Source: Hongsoonwoonella zoysiae (lineage in GTDB: Bacteria > Pseudomonadota > Alphaproteobacteria > Rhizobiales > Stappiaceae). From it: a stretch of DNA of 64,000 nt. The position numbers were made by a program, and so were the translations under genes. Positions 19,737-27,816 of this stretch are shown here, one piece after another. The number at the start of each line of letters is the position of its first letter. Position 1 is the stretch's first letter. The DNA lies in the NCBI RefSeq assembly GCF_013266695.1, contig NZ_JABRXF010000001.1, positions 1,431,736-1,495,735 of the forward strand, in the 5' to 3' direction. The notes beneath the pieces are model-generated. The model was not told where the DNA came from. It searched no databases and saw only the letters and a list, made by a program, of their open reading frames with translations.

Positions 19737-20193
19737 AGGTGGGGGAGAGCAGGCCTGGCCGGATCTCGCGGGCAGGCTGACCGGTCAAGGTCACGTCCTT
19801 CCTGTTCGCGTTTATTACGAGGACACGGATTTTACCGGCATTGTCTATCACGCGGCCTATCTGAAATTCATGGAGCGTGGCCGGTCGGATTTCCTGAGGC
19901 TTTGCGGCGTTCACCACCGTGAGCTGGAGGCCGGGCGCTACGGCGAGCCGCTCGTCTTTGCCGTCCGCCGCATGGAGCTGGACTTTCTGAAACCTGCGCG
20001 CATCGACGATGTTCTCGAAATTGTGACAGCCTGCGAGGAAGCGCGGGGCGCGCGCTTGAGGCTCGCGCAGTCCGTGCGCCGGCAGGATGATGTTCTCTTG
20101 TCGGCGCTTGTCGAGGTTGCCGTTATCTCGCGCGAAGGAAAGCCTCGTCGCCTGCATGGGGAAATCGCGGCGCGGCTTTCGGCCGCAACCTGA
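19726..20193 (+). CDS. ybgC: Tol-Pal-associated acyl-CoA thioesterase YbgC
   Basis: 155 residues, a hotdog-fold 4-hydroxybenzoyl-CoA thioesterase-type enzyme. The active-site helix [26 protein letters not shown] carries the family Asp (33/35) and His42. YbgC hydrolyses acyl-CoAs and sits at the head of tol-pal clusters across Proteobacteria. The ATG at 19726 overlaps ruvB by 11 bp, joining the ruv operon to the tol-pal region; 440 bp then separates it from tolQ. Confidence 0.9.
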   Translation: MKTEGGGEQAWPDLAGRLTGQGHVLPVRVYYEDTDFTGIVYHAAYLKFMERGRSDFLRLCGVHHRELEAGRYGEPLVFAVRRMELDFLKPARIDDVLEIVTACEEARGARLRLAQSVRRQDDVLLSALVEVAVISREGKPRRLHGEIAARLSAAT

Positions 20194-20324
20194 GAAGGCG
20201 GCCTTCCGTTCCTCGGCCGGCAAATGCCGCAATTATCGCGATCCACTGTCCGGAAGCCCGTTCGGTGCTGTTTGCGGCACCTGCTGCAACGCATTGTCAT
20301 GATCACGCCAAGTTTTGTTTGATT

Positions 20325-20356
20325 TTAACGCGTCCGTAACCTTAACGGGTTCCTAA
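20325..20356 (+). promoter_or_regulatory. Two near-consensus CtrA boxes upstream of tolQ
   Basis: TTAA-N7-GTAA (20325-20339) and TTAA-N7-CTAA (20342-20356) follow each other, each one base away from the CtrA consensus TTAA-N7-TTAA. They lie about 280-310 bp before the tolQ start in the ybgC-tolQ gap. Binding is inferred from sequence alone. Confidence 0.4.
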
Positions 20357-20410
20357 TCGCCACGTTTGAGAAGATCGGCGAAGTCCCAGTTTCGCCATCA
20401 TCAAGCGTCA

Positions 20411-20454
20411 CTAGAGCGTCCTGTCTTTTCAGGAATACGGGCATGAAGCTCTAG
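20411..20454. repeat. Imperfect palindromic element with ctagagc ends
   Basis: ctagagc (20411-20417) is repeated in inverse as gctctag (20448-20454) around 30 bp, within the ybgC-tolQ gap. Rhizobial genomes carry families of intergenic palindromes with this kind of end. The rest of the gap (20194-20633) shows no gene. Confidence 0.4.
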
Positions 20455-20633
20455 CACTTTGAAAGTGATGAGCTTTCCTGCTTTCAGGCGGGTCCACCTG
20501 AGGGCGGATGAACCCGGAACGTCGAAATCCGGACGCGGATCAAGGCCATGACCGCGTGTCCGACCGGCGGATATTGGATGTGAAACGGAACAGGCCGTCG
20601 CTTCGTATCGGCTGGATAGAGGTTCGAGACTAG

Positions 20634-21347
20634 ATGATATCTGAAGCTCTCGCGCAAACGACCGTGGCAGCGGCGGAAAGCGACTTTTCGTTCCTGTCGC
20701 TGTTCTTCCAGGCGCACATAGTCGTCAAGCTTGTCATGATCGGGCTCCTGGCCGCATCGGTGTGGTGCTGGGCGATCATATTCGACAAGTGGTTTCTCTA
20801 CACGCGCACCAAACGGCAGATGAACCGCTTCGAGACGGTGTTCTGGTCCGGCCAGTCGCTGGAGGAGCTCTACCGCACGCTTTCGAACCGGGCGAACCAT
20901 TCCATGGCAGCCCTCTTCGTGGCCGCCATGCGCGAATGGAAGCGCAGCCATGAAGGCGCGAAACCCGCCCTTCACAGCCTTCAGCAGCGCATAGACCGGG
21001 TCATGGACGTGACCATATCGCGCGAGCAGGAACGGCTGGAGCGTCGGCTCCTTGTGCTTGCGACGGTCGGCGCGGCAGCGCCCTTCATCGGCCTGTTCGG
21101 GACCGTATGGGGCATCATGACTGCGTTTCAGGCGATCGCGGCATCCAAGAACACGAACCTTGCGGTCGTCGCGCCGGGCATCGCGGAGGCTCTTTTTGCC
21201 ACCGCGCTCGGCCTTCTCGCCGCCATCCCCGCCGTCATCGCCTACAACAAGCTTTCGGCGGACGCCAACAAGCTTGGCGGGCGGATGGAAGGCTTCGCCG
21301 ACGAATTTTCGGCCATTTTGTCGCGTCAGATCGATGAGAGGCTGTGA
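20634..21347 (+). CDS. tolQ: Tol-Pal system proton channel protein TolQ
   Basis: 237 residues, three membrane helices (about 27-48, 138-160, 170-193), with the family motifs GAAAPFIGLFGTVWGIMTAF and ALGLLAAIPAVIAYN. With TolR it forms the proton channel in the inner membrane that energises TolA during outer-membrane constriction at division. tolR begins 4 bp after the stop. Confidence 0.95.
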   Translation: MISEALAQTTVAAAESDFSFLSLFFQAHIVVKLVMIGLLAASVWCWAIIFDKWFLYTRTKRQMNRFETVFWSGQSLEELYRTLSNRANHSMAALFVAAMREWKRSHEGAKPALHSLQQRIDRVMDVTISREQERLERRLLVLATVGAAAPFIGLFGTVWGIMTAFQAIAASKNTNLAVVAPGIAEALFATALGLLAAIPAVIAYNKLSADANKLGGRMEGFADEFSAILSRQIDERL

Positions 21348-21350
21348 ACC

Positions 21351-21800
21351 ATGGCCATGCAGGTAAACGGGGCCGGTTCGGCTGGCGGGCGCAGGCGCGG
21401 CGGGCGGCGCCATTCCAAGCCGCTCAGCGAAATAAACGTCACGCCCTTCGTCGACGTCATGCTCGTGCTTCTCATCATCTTCATGGTGGCAGCCCCCCTG
21501 CTCACCGTGGGTGTGCCGATCGACCTGCCGGAATCGCAGGCGAAGCCGCTCGAGGGCGACACCGAGCCGATAACGATTTCGGTGACGTCCGCCGGAGAGG
21601 TCTTCATTCAGGACACGGAGATCGCCCCGGAGGAGGTCGTTGCCAAGCTCGAGGCGATTGCCGCCAACGGCTACGACGAGCGAATTTACGTGCGCGGCGA
21701 CCAGGACGCCGACTACGGCACCATCATGCGTGTGATGGGCCGCATCAATGCCGCTGGTTATAAGCGCCTTGGTCTCGTCACCCTGGAGGAGCAGAACTAG
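21351..21800 (+). CDS. tolR: Tol-Pal system protein TolR
   Basis: 149 residues: a basic cytoplasmic N-terminus, one membrane helix (about 34-53) with the proton-carrying Asp35 in INVTPFVDVMLVLLIIFM, and a periplasmic ExbD/TolR domain. Its end is 5 bp before the tolA start. Confidence 0.95.
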   Translation: MAMQVNGAGSAGGRRRGGRRHSKPLSEINVTPFVDVMLVLLIIFMVAAPLLTVGVPIDLPESQAKPLEGDTEPITISVTSAGEVFIQDTEIAPEEVVAKLEAIAANGYDERIYVRGDQDADYGTIMRVMGRINAAGYKRLGLVTLEEQN

Positions 21801-21804
21801 GCAT

Positions 21805-22788
21805 ATGCGCGCAGGCCTCATCGCCTCCACTGTCGGCCATCTGGCCATTCTGGTCTGGGGAGTGATCTCCTTCCCGGACGCGCGCCCGTTTGAGGTGGCG
21901 CCGGTGGACAGCCTGCCCGTGGAACTGGTTCCCATCTCCGAGCTTACGAAGCTGAGGGTGGGCGAAAAGACGGCGGAACTTCGCGAAGAGGAAGCCCCGA
22001 AGCCGACGGAGAAGAAGGCCGAGAAACCGCCGGTTCCAGACGCCAAGACCGGGGATGCCAAGGCCGAACAGCCGACGCCGGCGACGAAACAGGCGACGGC
22101 GCAGCCGGCCGAGGCAAAGCCAGCGCCGACGCCGCCTCCCGCGCCTGCGCCCGAGCCGCCGGCTCCCGAAAAGACGGCCGAACCCGCCCCGGCGCCGCCC
22201 GCTCCGCAGCCTGAAAAGGCGCCTGCGCCTGTGCCCGAGAAAGCGGAAGAGCCGAAAAAGGTTGCAGAAGCCCCGCCTGTAAATGTCAAGCCGCGCTCAA
22301 AGCCGGCCCCGCCGCCGAAGGTGCAGCAGACGGCAAGGGCGCGCGAGCCGGAGAAAAAGCAGGACGACTTCAACCCCAACCAGATCGCAGCCCTTCTGAA
22401 CAAGGTCGATCCGTCGGGTGGGGGAACGCAATCGTCGTCCGAGCCGGCGTCGCTCGGCAGCGAAAGGGGGCAGTCGAACGTCCAGATGTCGCAGTCCGAA
22501 CTCGATGCACTGCGCAGCCAGATCGCCCGATGCTGGAACCCGCCGATCGGTGCCGCCGGCGCGGACGATCTGAACGTGCGCCTGAAGGTGTCGCTCACTC
22601 CGGGCGGGGATGTGGACCTGTCGCCGCAAGTTCTCAATTCAAGTGGCAACCCGTCCTTCAACGTAGCGGCGGAAAGCGCCAGGCGCGCTGTTCTGCGTTG
22701 TGCTCCCTACTCGCTCCCGACGGCCAAATACGAGGCCTGGCGGGAGGTCATCATCAATTTCGACCCGCGCGAACTGCTGGGCGGGTGA
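21805..22788 (+). CDS. tolA: Tol-Pal system protein TolA
   Basis: 327 residues from ATG 21805, just after the tolR stop; an upstream in-frame extension inside tolR was rejected. One N-terminal membrane helix (about 5-22) is followed by a long Pro/Ala/Glu/Lys-rich periplasm-spanning arm (residues 55-190). The C-terminal TonB-like domain opens at about LDALRSQIARCWNPP and ends with INFDPRELLGG. TolA links the TolQR channel to TolB/Pal. The arm is proline-rich rather than the helical KAA-repeat arm of E. coli, as is common in Alphaproteobacteria. Confidence 0.93.
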   Translation: MRAGLIASTVGHLAILVWGVISFPDARPFEVAPVDSLPVELVPISELTKLRVGEKTAELREEEAPKPTEKKAEKPPVPDAKTGDAKAEQPTPATKQATAQPAEAKPAPTPPPAPAPEPPAPEKTAEPAPAPPAPQPEKAPAPVPEKAEEPKKVAEAPPVNVKPRSKPAPPPKVQQTARAREPEKKQDDFNPNQIAALLNKVDPSGGGTQSSSEPASLGSERGQSNVQMSQSELDALRSQIARCWNPPIGAAGADDLNVRLKVSLTPGGDVDLSPQVLNSSGNPSFNVAAESARRAVLRCAPYSLPTAKYEAWREVIINFDPRELLGG

Positions 22789-22872
22789 GGTATCTCTGAC
22801 ATGAGATCAGGAATTCGCATCATGAGGGCTTTGCCCGTGAGACGTATCCAGAACGGAGAGGAGTCTCGTTCA

Positions 22873-24237
22873 ATGTATTTTCCGGTCGCTGCGCGTGCTG
22901 GGTCGTGGTCCAGAGCGCTGGCGGGGTCGGTCAGGTTCGCCTTCGCATTCCTCGCCGCATTTGCCGTGTTTGCCGCCGCCGGGCCGGCGCAAGCGCTGGT
23001 GGAAATCGACGTGACGCAAGGCAATGTGGAGCCTTTGCCGATCGCCATTCCCGACTTCGGCGGCCCCGGCGGCGATGCCGAGGTCGCGAGGGACGTTTCC
23101 GCCATTATTTCATCCGATCTGCGAAGGTCTGGCCTTTTCCGCCCGCTCGATCCGGCAAGCTTCATCGAGCAGAACGTGAACGTCGGCACCCCGCCGCAGT
23201 TCGGGTCCTGGCGGCCGATCGGCGCGCAGGCGCTTGTTGTAGGGTCGGTGACCCGTCAGGGGGACGGCCGCCTGCGGGCGGAATTCCGCCTGTGGGATGT
23301 TTTCGCCGGCGAGCAGATGCTGGGCCAGCAGTTCTTCACCACGCCGGACAACTGGCGGCGGCTTGCCCATATCATCGCGGATGCGATCTATGAGCGTTTG
23401 ACGGGCGAAAAGGGTTATTTCGACACACGCATCGTCTTCGTGGCGGAATCCGGGCCGAAGGACAATCGTGTCAAGCGGCTGGCGATCATGGATCAGGACG
23501 GCGCGAACGTGCGCTATCTCACGCGCGGAGACTCGCTCGTCCTCACGCCCCGTTTTTCGCCGACGCGGCAGGAAATCACCTATATGGCCTATTCCGACGA
23601 GGCGCCGCGTGTGTACCTCCTGAATATCGAGACGGGCCAGCGAGAGGTGGTCGGCAATTTTCCGGGCATGACCTTCGCTCCCCGTTTTTCACCCGACGGG
23701 CAAAAGGTCGTCATGAGCCTGCAGCAGGGCGGCAATTCCAATATCTACGTGATGGACCTTCGTTCGCGCCGCACGACCCGGCTGACGAACTCGCCTGCGA
23801 TCGACACAAGCCCTTCTTATGCGCCAGATGGCTCGCGGATCGTTTTCGAGTCCGACCGTGGCGGCTCGCAACAGCTTTACGTGATGAACGGCGACGGTTC
23901 GGGGGCTGAGCGCATCAGCTTCGGTCCGGGGCGCTATTCGACGCCCGTCTGGTCCCCGCGCGGCGATCTGATCGCCTTCACGAAGATGCATCAGGGCCGC
24001 TTCATGATCGGGGTGATGAGACCCGACGGCAAGGGAGAGCGTATCCTGACCGAAGGCTATCACAACGAAGGCCCGGCCTGGTCGCCCAACGGGCGCGTTT
24101 TGGTCTTCTTCCGCGATACGCCGGGCGCCAGCGGCGGGCCGCAGCTCTGGACGGTCGATCTGACGGGATATAACGAGCAAAGGGTGCCGACGGAGGGCTT
24201 CGCTTCCGATCCGGCATGGTCGCCTTTGCTGGATTGA
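22873..24237 (+). CDS. tolB: Tol-Pal system beta-propeller protein TolB
   Basis: 454 residues from the ATG at 22873, chosen because ggagaggag lies 9 bp before it and it gives a normal signal peptide (hydrophobic core [20 protein letters not shown], mature start near ALVEIDV). An in-frame ATG at 22801, 12 bp after tolA, would add 24 residues. An N-terminal domain is followed by a six-bladed propeller with repeats such as [20 protein letters not shown] and GDLIAFTKM. TolB shuttles between TolA and Pal in the periplasm. Confidence 0.95.
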   Translation: MYFPVAARAGSWSRALAGSVRFAFAFLAAFAVFAAAGPAQALVEIDVTQGNVEPLPIAIPDFGGPGGDAEVARDVSAIISSDLRRSGLFRPLDPASFIEQNVNVGTPPQFGSWRPIGAQALVVGSVTRQGDGRLRAEFRLWDVFAGEQMLGQQFFTTPDNWRRLAHIIADAIYERLTGEKGYFDTRIVFVAESGPKDNRVKRLAIMDQDGANVRYLTRGDSLVLTPRFSPTRQEITYMAYSDEAPRVYLLNIETGQREVVGNFPGMTFAPRFSPDGQKVVMSLQQGGNSNIYVMDLRSRRTTRLTNSPAIDTSPSYAPDGSRIVFESDRGGSQQLYVMNGDGSGAERISFGPGRYSTPVWSPRGDLIAFTKMHQGRFMIGVMRPDGKGERILTEGYHNEGPAWSPNGRVLVFFRDTPGASGGPQLWTVDLTGYNEQRVPTEGFASDPAWSPLLD

Positions 24238-24313
24238 ATGGGGGTCGGCCTGCGGCTCAATCGGTTGATAAGGGTCTGCGTGCCGCGTTTCGCAAGCGGT
24301 ACGCTACGAAATG

Positions 24314-24345
24314 TTAACCACGATTGAAAACCGCGGCTTAACCAC
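24314..24345 (+). promoter_or_regulatory. Direct TTAACCAC repeats upstream of pal (CtrA half-site type)
   Basis: ttaaccac occurs at 24314-24321 and 24338-24345, 24 bp apart, 60-90 bp before the pal start. The octamer differs by one base from the TTAACCAT half-site linked to CtrA in Caulobacter. The spacing does not form a full TTAA-N7-TTAA box. Confidence 0.35.
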
Positions 24346-24404
24346 CTTTGGCTATCAATGGTTTACCCTGTCGGGGCACGGTGGGGAGCAGGAGTAAGGG
24401 TTTT

Positions 24405-24890
24405 ATGATGCAGATGGGGATGGTTGCCCGCGGCTTTCGCTTTGCCGCGATCGTGGCAATGGTATTTACACTCGCAGCTTGCGCCCAGACCAGGACGGAC
24501 GGGCTTACCAGCAACGCCACGCCCGGTTCGGGGCAGGACTTCGTGGTCAACGTAGGCGACCGCGTGTTCTTCGCCGAAGACCAGTCGACCTTGTCGGCCC
24601 AGGCGCGTTCGACGCTCGACAAGCAGGCGCAATGGCTCAACAAGTACTCGCGGTACACCGTGACGATCGAAGGCCATGCCGACGAGCGCGGTACCCGCCA
24701 GTACAACATTGCGCTCGGCGCGCGCCGCGCGAATGCCGTACGTGACTATCTGGTTGCCAAGGGTATATCGGATTCCCGCCTCAGGACGATTTCCTACGGC
24801 AAGGAGCGTCCGGTGGCGGTCTGCAACGACGAGTCCTGCTGGACGCAGAACCGTCGTGCCGTCACGGTGCTGAACAACGCCGGAAGCTGA
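24405..24890 (+). CDS. pal: Peptidoglycan-associated lipoprotein Pal
   Basis: 161 residues from ATG 24405 (MMQMGMVARGF), preceded by ggagtaaggg. The lipobox LAAC places the acylated Cys near residue 26. The OmpA-type domain carries VFFAEDQSTLSAQAR and the peptidoglycan-binding TIEGHADERGTRQYNIALG, followed by NRRAVTVL at the end. It anchors the outer membrane to the wall and is the last Tol-Pal core gene. The 167-bp leader suggests its own promoter; a strong terminator follows. Confidence 0.95.
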   Translation: MMQMGMVARGFRFAAIVAMVFTLAACAQTRTDGLTSNATPGSGQDFVVNVGDRVFFAEDQSTLSAQARSTLDKQAQWLNKYSRYTVTIEGHADERGTRQYNIALGARRANAVRDYLVAKGISDSRLRTISYGKERPVAVCNDESCWTQNRRAVTVLNNAGS

Positions 24891-24913
24891 TCGGCGGCAT
24901 TTGAACATGCTTG

Positions 24914-24950
24914 AAAAGCCGGTCGCATGATGCGCGCCGGCTTTTCCTGT
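24914..24950 (+). terminator. Rho-independent terminator of pal
   Basis: aaaagccgg (24914-24922) and ccggctttt (24937-24945) form a 9-bp stem ending in a T-rich run, 23 bp after the pal stop. Confidence 0.88.
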
Positions 24951-25103
24951 TTCCCGGGGCGTGGCGTCAAAATTTCGTCCAAGTCGAAGCGCCACTTGCC
25001 CCCACGTCGGATAGGATTATCCGAATTGTTATTTGCCTTTGTGAGCCGGGATGCCGATACAAATGATGGTGTCGGCGGAAATTTCCTCTGTCATATGGCG
25101 CTA

Positions 25104-25173
25104 GTCACCCGATTCTGAAGTTCGTCTCATCGCCCGGCATGCTCTGAACCAACTTCAGATTCAAAAGGGTGAC
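25104..25173. repeat. Long imperfect hairpin, first of a tandem pair
   Basis: gtcaccc (25104-25110) pairs with gggtgac (25167-25173), and inside it gattctgaagtt (25111-25122) pairs with aacttcagattc (25151-25162) with one mismatch. A 28-nt loop and a 4-nt spacer (aaaa) are left. The stem has no T-tract, so it is not a simple terminator. It lies in the pal-cpoB gap, 16 bp from a second, stronger hairpin. Confidence 0.65.
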
Positions 25174-25189
25174 CAGGAGGTTTAAGTTT

Positions 25190-25267
25190 CTAGTGTGGTT
25201 TCCGAATTTGAAATACGCTCCGGAGAAAGCTGCTGTAGTGAGGCGTATTTCAAATTCACCACACTAG
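25190..25267. repeat. Long palindromic element, second of a tandem pair
   Basis: ctagtgtgg (25190-25198) pairs with ccacactag (25259-25267), and gaatttgaaatacgc (25204-25218) pairs perfectly with gcgtatttcaaattc (25243-25257). That is 24 paired bases with a 5:1 internal loop and a 24-nt apical loop. The base composition is AT-richer than its surroundings. The ctag ends and inverted-repeat form fit a MITE-like or REP-type element or a structured RNA. I found no second copy in the window. Confidence 0.7.
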
Positions 25268-25327
25268 GATTGCGGATACTATAAATCCTGCGAATGACCG
25301 GATCCCGGAAAGGGCCGGAGGAGGTGG

Positions 25328-26332
25328 ATGATCGACGTGAAACGACTATTCGTTTGCTTGACCCTGGCGCTCATGCTTGCCGGCTGGCCGCAGGCAGGGT
25401 CCGCCCAGCTTTTCGGATCCTCCAAGAAGGATGCCGAAACGGTCGCCCGGCTGAACCAGATGGAAGAGAACATGCGGGCGCTCACCGGTCAGATCGAGGA
25501 ATTGAACCATCAAATCCGCGTTCTGCAGGACCAGATCAGGCGCATGCAGGAAGATACGGAGTATCGCCTGCAGCAGCTTGAGGGTGGTGCGCCGCGCCAG
25601 CGTTCCGACGTTGCCCCGGGCGGCGCTGCGCCGAATGCGCAGGGGCAAGGGCAGGCGTCGGGCGGTACGTTGCGCGGCAGCGAACCGCAAGTTCTGGGGA
25701 CGTTGAGCGAAAGTTACGGCCCGGCCGGCGGTTCCGACGTCGGCGGGCAAGGCTCCGGCGATGCCGAATTCGGCGCCGAAGGAGGATATTCGGGAGGCAG
25801 CGGCCCGCTTGACCTTTCCGCGCTGGCGCGCGGGCTTGAAAATCCGGGCTCGGGCGTGGGAGCGGGCGATGCCGGCTCCGGGCTGCCGGGCGTAAATGGC
25901 GGAGAAGACCCGATCGGCGATCAGGTCGCAGCACTTGAGCCTTCCGCAGACCCGCAGGCGGCCTACAATGCTGCTTACGACGCCATACTGTCAGGCGACT
26001 ATCGCGGTGCCGAAGCGGGCTTCATGCGGTTCCTGGCCGATTATCCCGACCACAACCTGGCAGGCAATGCGCAGTTCTGGCTGGGTGAAAGCTATTACGC
26101 TCAAGGGCGATACCGCGATGCCGCGGATGCCTTTCTCAAAAGCTATACGGATTATCCGGACGGCCAGAAGGCTACCGACAGTCTCCTGAAGCTCGGGCTT
26201 TCGCTGGAAGGGATCGGCGAACGGGACGCTGCCTGCGCGACTTTTTCCGAGCTTCTGGCGAAATATCCGAACGCGCCGGTGGCCGTTCGTTCCGAAGCAC
26301 AGGCCGAACAACAGCGTGTCGGATGCAGCTGA
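25328..26332 (+). CDS. cpoB: Tol-Pal associated protein CpoB (YbgF)
   Basis: 334 residues with the strong ribosome site ggaggaggtgg before ATG 25328. A signal peptide (core LFVCLTLALMLAGW, cleavage near GSAQ) leads into a coiled coil (about 38-82, for trimerisation) and a Gly/Ser-rich low-complexity linker (90-205). Three TPRs follow (AAYNAAYDAILSGDYRGAEAGFMRFL, NAQFWLGESYYAQGRYRDAADAF, DSLLKLGLSLEGIGERDAAC). CpoB coordinates Tol-Pal with peptidoglycan synthesis at division. It is the last tol-pal gene and overlaps tilS by 17 bp. Confidence 0.92.
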   Translation: MIDVKRLFVCLTLALMLAGWPQAGSAQLFGSSKKDAETVARLNQMEENMRALTGQIEELNHQIRVLQDQIRRMQEDTEYRLQQLEGGAPRQRSDVAPGGAAPNAQGQGQASGGTLRGSEPQVLGTLSESYGPAGGSDVGGQGSGDAEFGAEGGYSGGSGPLDLSALARGLENPGSGVGAGDAGSGLPGVNGGEDPIGDQVAALEPSADPQAAYNAAYDAILSGDYRGAEAGFMRFLADYPDHNLAGNAQFWLGESYYAQGRYRDAADAFLKSYTDYPDGQKATDSLLKLGLSLEGIGERDAACATFSELLAKYPNAPVAVRSEAQAEQQRVGCS

Positions 26333-27647
26333 TAGTCATACGCCTCTTCAGGATGAGGAAATCAGACGCCTTCTCGCGCCTCTTTGCGGCGTAACGCGCG
26401 TTGCCGTCGGCGTTTCCGGCGGTCCGGATTCCCTGGCACTTCTTTTCATGTTGAGCGGGTGGCGGGGGGCTGATAGCTCCCGCCGTGTGTTCGCCTTCAC
26501 GGTCGATCACGGGTTGAGGCCGGAAGCGGCTGACGAAGCCGCCTACGTTGCTGCTGTCTGCAAGAAACTTTCGATCGATCACGAAACTCTGATGTGGACA
26601 GGGTCAAAACCTGCCGCCGGCATCCAGGCAGCGGCGAGGGAAGCCAGAAAAGCGTTGCTGGCAGGCGCGGCGCGAAGGGTCGGTGTGCAGGCGATCGCCC
26701 TTGCCCATCACCGCGACGACCAGGCGGAAACCTTTCTCTTGCGTCTTGCGCGCGGAAGCGGCGTTTACGGATTGGGAGCCATGCGCGGCGAGACGCATTG
26801 GGAGGGCTTGCGTGTGGTCCGCCCGCTGCTGGACGTCCCTAAATCCAGGTTGGTCGAAACCCTGCGCAAGGCCGGCATAGACTGGCGCGAGGATCCGTCG
26901 AACGAAGACGAGCGATATGCGCGCGTGCGCATTCGAAAACTCATTCCGGTCCTTGAACGGGAAGGGTTGACGGCGGAGCGGCTATCGCAAACGGCGTTCC
27001 GGCTTGCAAGGGCCGCCGATGCGCTGGATGTCTGGGTGTCGAATGTTCTCGGCGCAAATGCGCTCGTCCATCCCGCGGGGCCGGTAAAACTGCCGGTCAG
27101 TGCTCTCGGTGATGTGCCCGATGAAATAAGATACCGGGCAATCTCCCGTTTGTTGCGTTTCGGCGGCGGCGGCGATTATGCCCCGCGCTTTGAGAAGCTT
27201 CGCAGGCTTTGCGACGATCTGTTTGCCGCCCGATCCGGCAAAGCCACCCTGGCCGGGGCGGTTTTGCGCCGGGATGGCGATACCCTTTTCTGCTGGAGAG
27301 AGCATGGGCGTGAGGGAATTGCGGCAATCGATCTCAAGGGCCCGGACCGCCGGGTGTGGGATGGCCGCTTTTTCGTCGAAGTTCCCAGTCAATCGTCCCT
27401 CCGGGTCGCTGCGCTCGGCAAGGGCGGATTGGCGCGCCTCGGTCTCGAAAGGCCCGCAGGGTGGCCGGCTGAGGCGTTCGAGGGTTCGCCTGTGCTCGAG
27501 CTGGCCTGTGGCGGGGGGCGCGAGCGCGATATTGCCGTGCCGGGCATTGCGGGCGGGCAGCTTCCGCTTGGCTGGCGTTTCGGCTTCTTGCGTTCGCTCG
27601 ACAGGGTAAATGGCGCTGATGGCCGGAAATCCGGCGGTGAAGCTTGA
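26316..27647 (+). CDS. tilS: tRNA(Ile)-lysidine synthetase TilS
   Basis: 443 residues from a GTG start inside the cpoB end. It modifies C34 of the CAU-anticodon tRNA-Ile to lysidine, changing its reading from AUG to AUA. The N-terminal PP-loop ATPase has SGGPDS at 34-39, VDHGLRPEA and LAHHRDDQAETFLLRLARGSG. The C-terminal half is divergent, as in other alphaproteobacterial TilS. The order cpoB-tilS-ftsH is conserved in the group. Confidence 0.94.
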   Translation: MSDAADSHTPLQDEEIRRLLAPLCGVTRVAVGVSGGPDSLALLFMLSGWRGADSSRRVFAFTVDHGLRPEAADEAAYVAAVCKKLSIDHETLMWTGSKPAAGIQAAAREARKALLAGAARRVGVQAIALAHHRDDQAETFLLRLARGSGVYGLGAMRGETHWEGLRVVRPLLDVPKSRLVETLRKAGIDWREDPSNEDERYARVRIRKLIPVLEREGLTAERLSQTAFRLARAADALDVWVSNVLGANALVHPAGPVKLPVSALGDVPDEIRYRAISRLLRFGGGGDYAPRFEKLRRLCDDLFAARSGKATLAGAVLRRDGDTLFCWREHGREGIAAIDLKGPDRRVWDGRFFVEVPSQSSLRVAALGKGGLARLGLERPAGWPAEAFEGSPVLELACGGGRERDIAVPGIAGGQLPLGWRFGFLRSLDRVNGADGRKSGGEA

Positions 27648-27816
27648 AATCCCGGCTTGACTGAGCCGTGGGCTTAACGAAATGGAGATTGCGGCGTGAC
27701 AAGTTGGCGCTGGACCTTGGCATTGCGCCAACCGGGGCCTATCTTCCGGTAAGACCATATGGCCCGAGGCCGACCGCAGCATCTGAACGTCGCGATATGG
27801 CGACGAAGGAACACAA

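Noticed and set aside
20484-22661. 725-codon minus-strand open frame opposite tolQRA
   Set aside because: It crosses three well-supported genes on the other strand; its Ser/Gly/Phe-rich part mirrors the TolA Pro/Ala arm.
25190-25267. Rho-independent terminator
   Set aside because: The stem is followed by no T run and pal already has a strong terminator at 24914-24950; a repeat element or structured RNA fits better.
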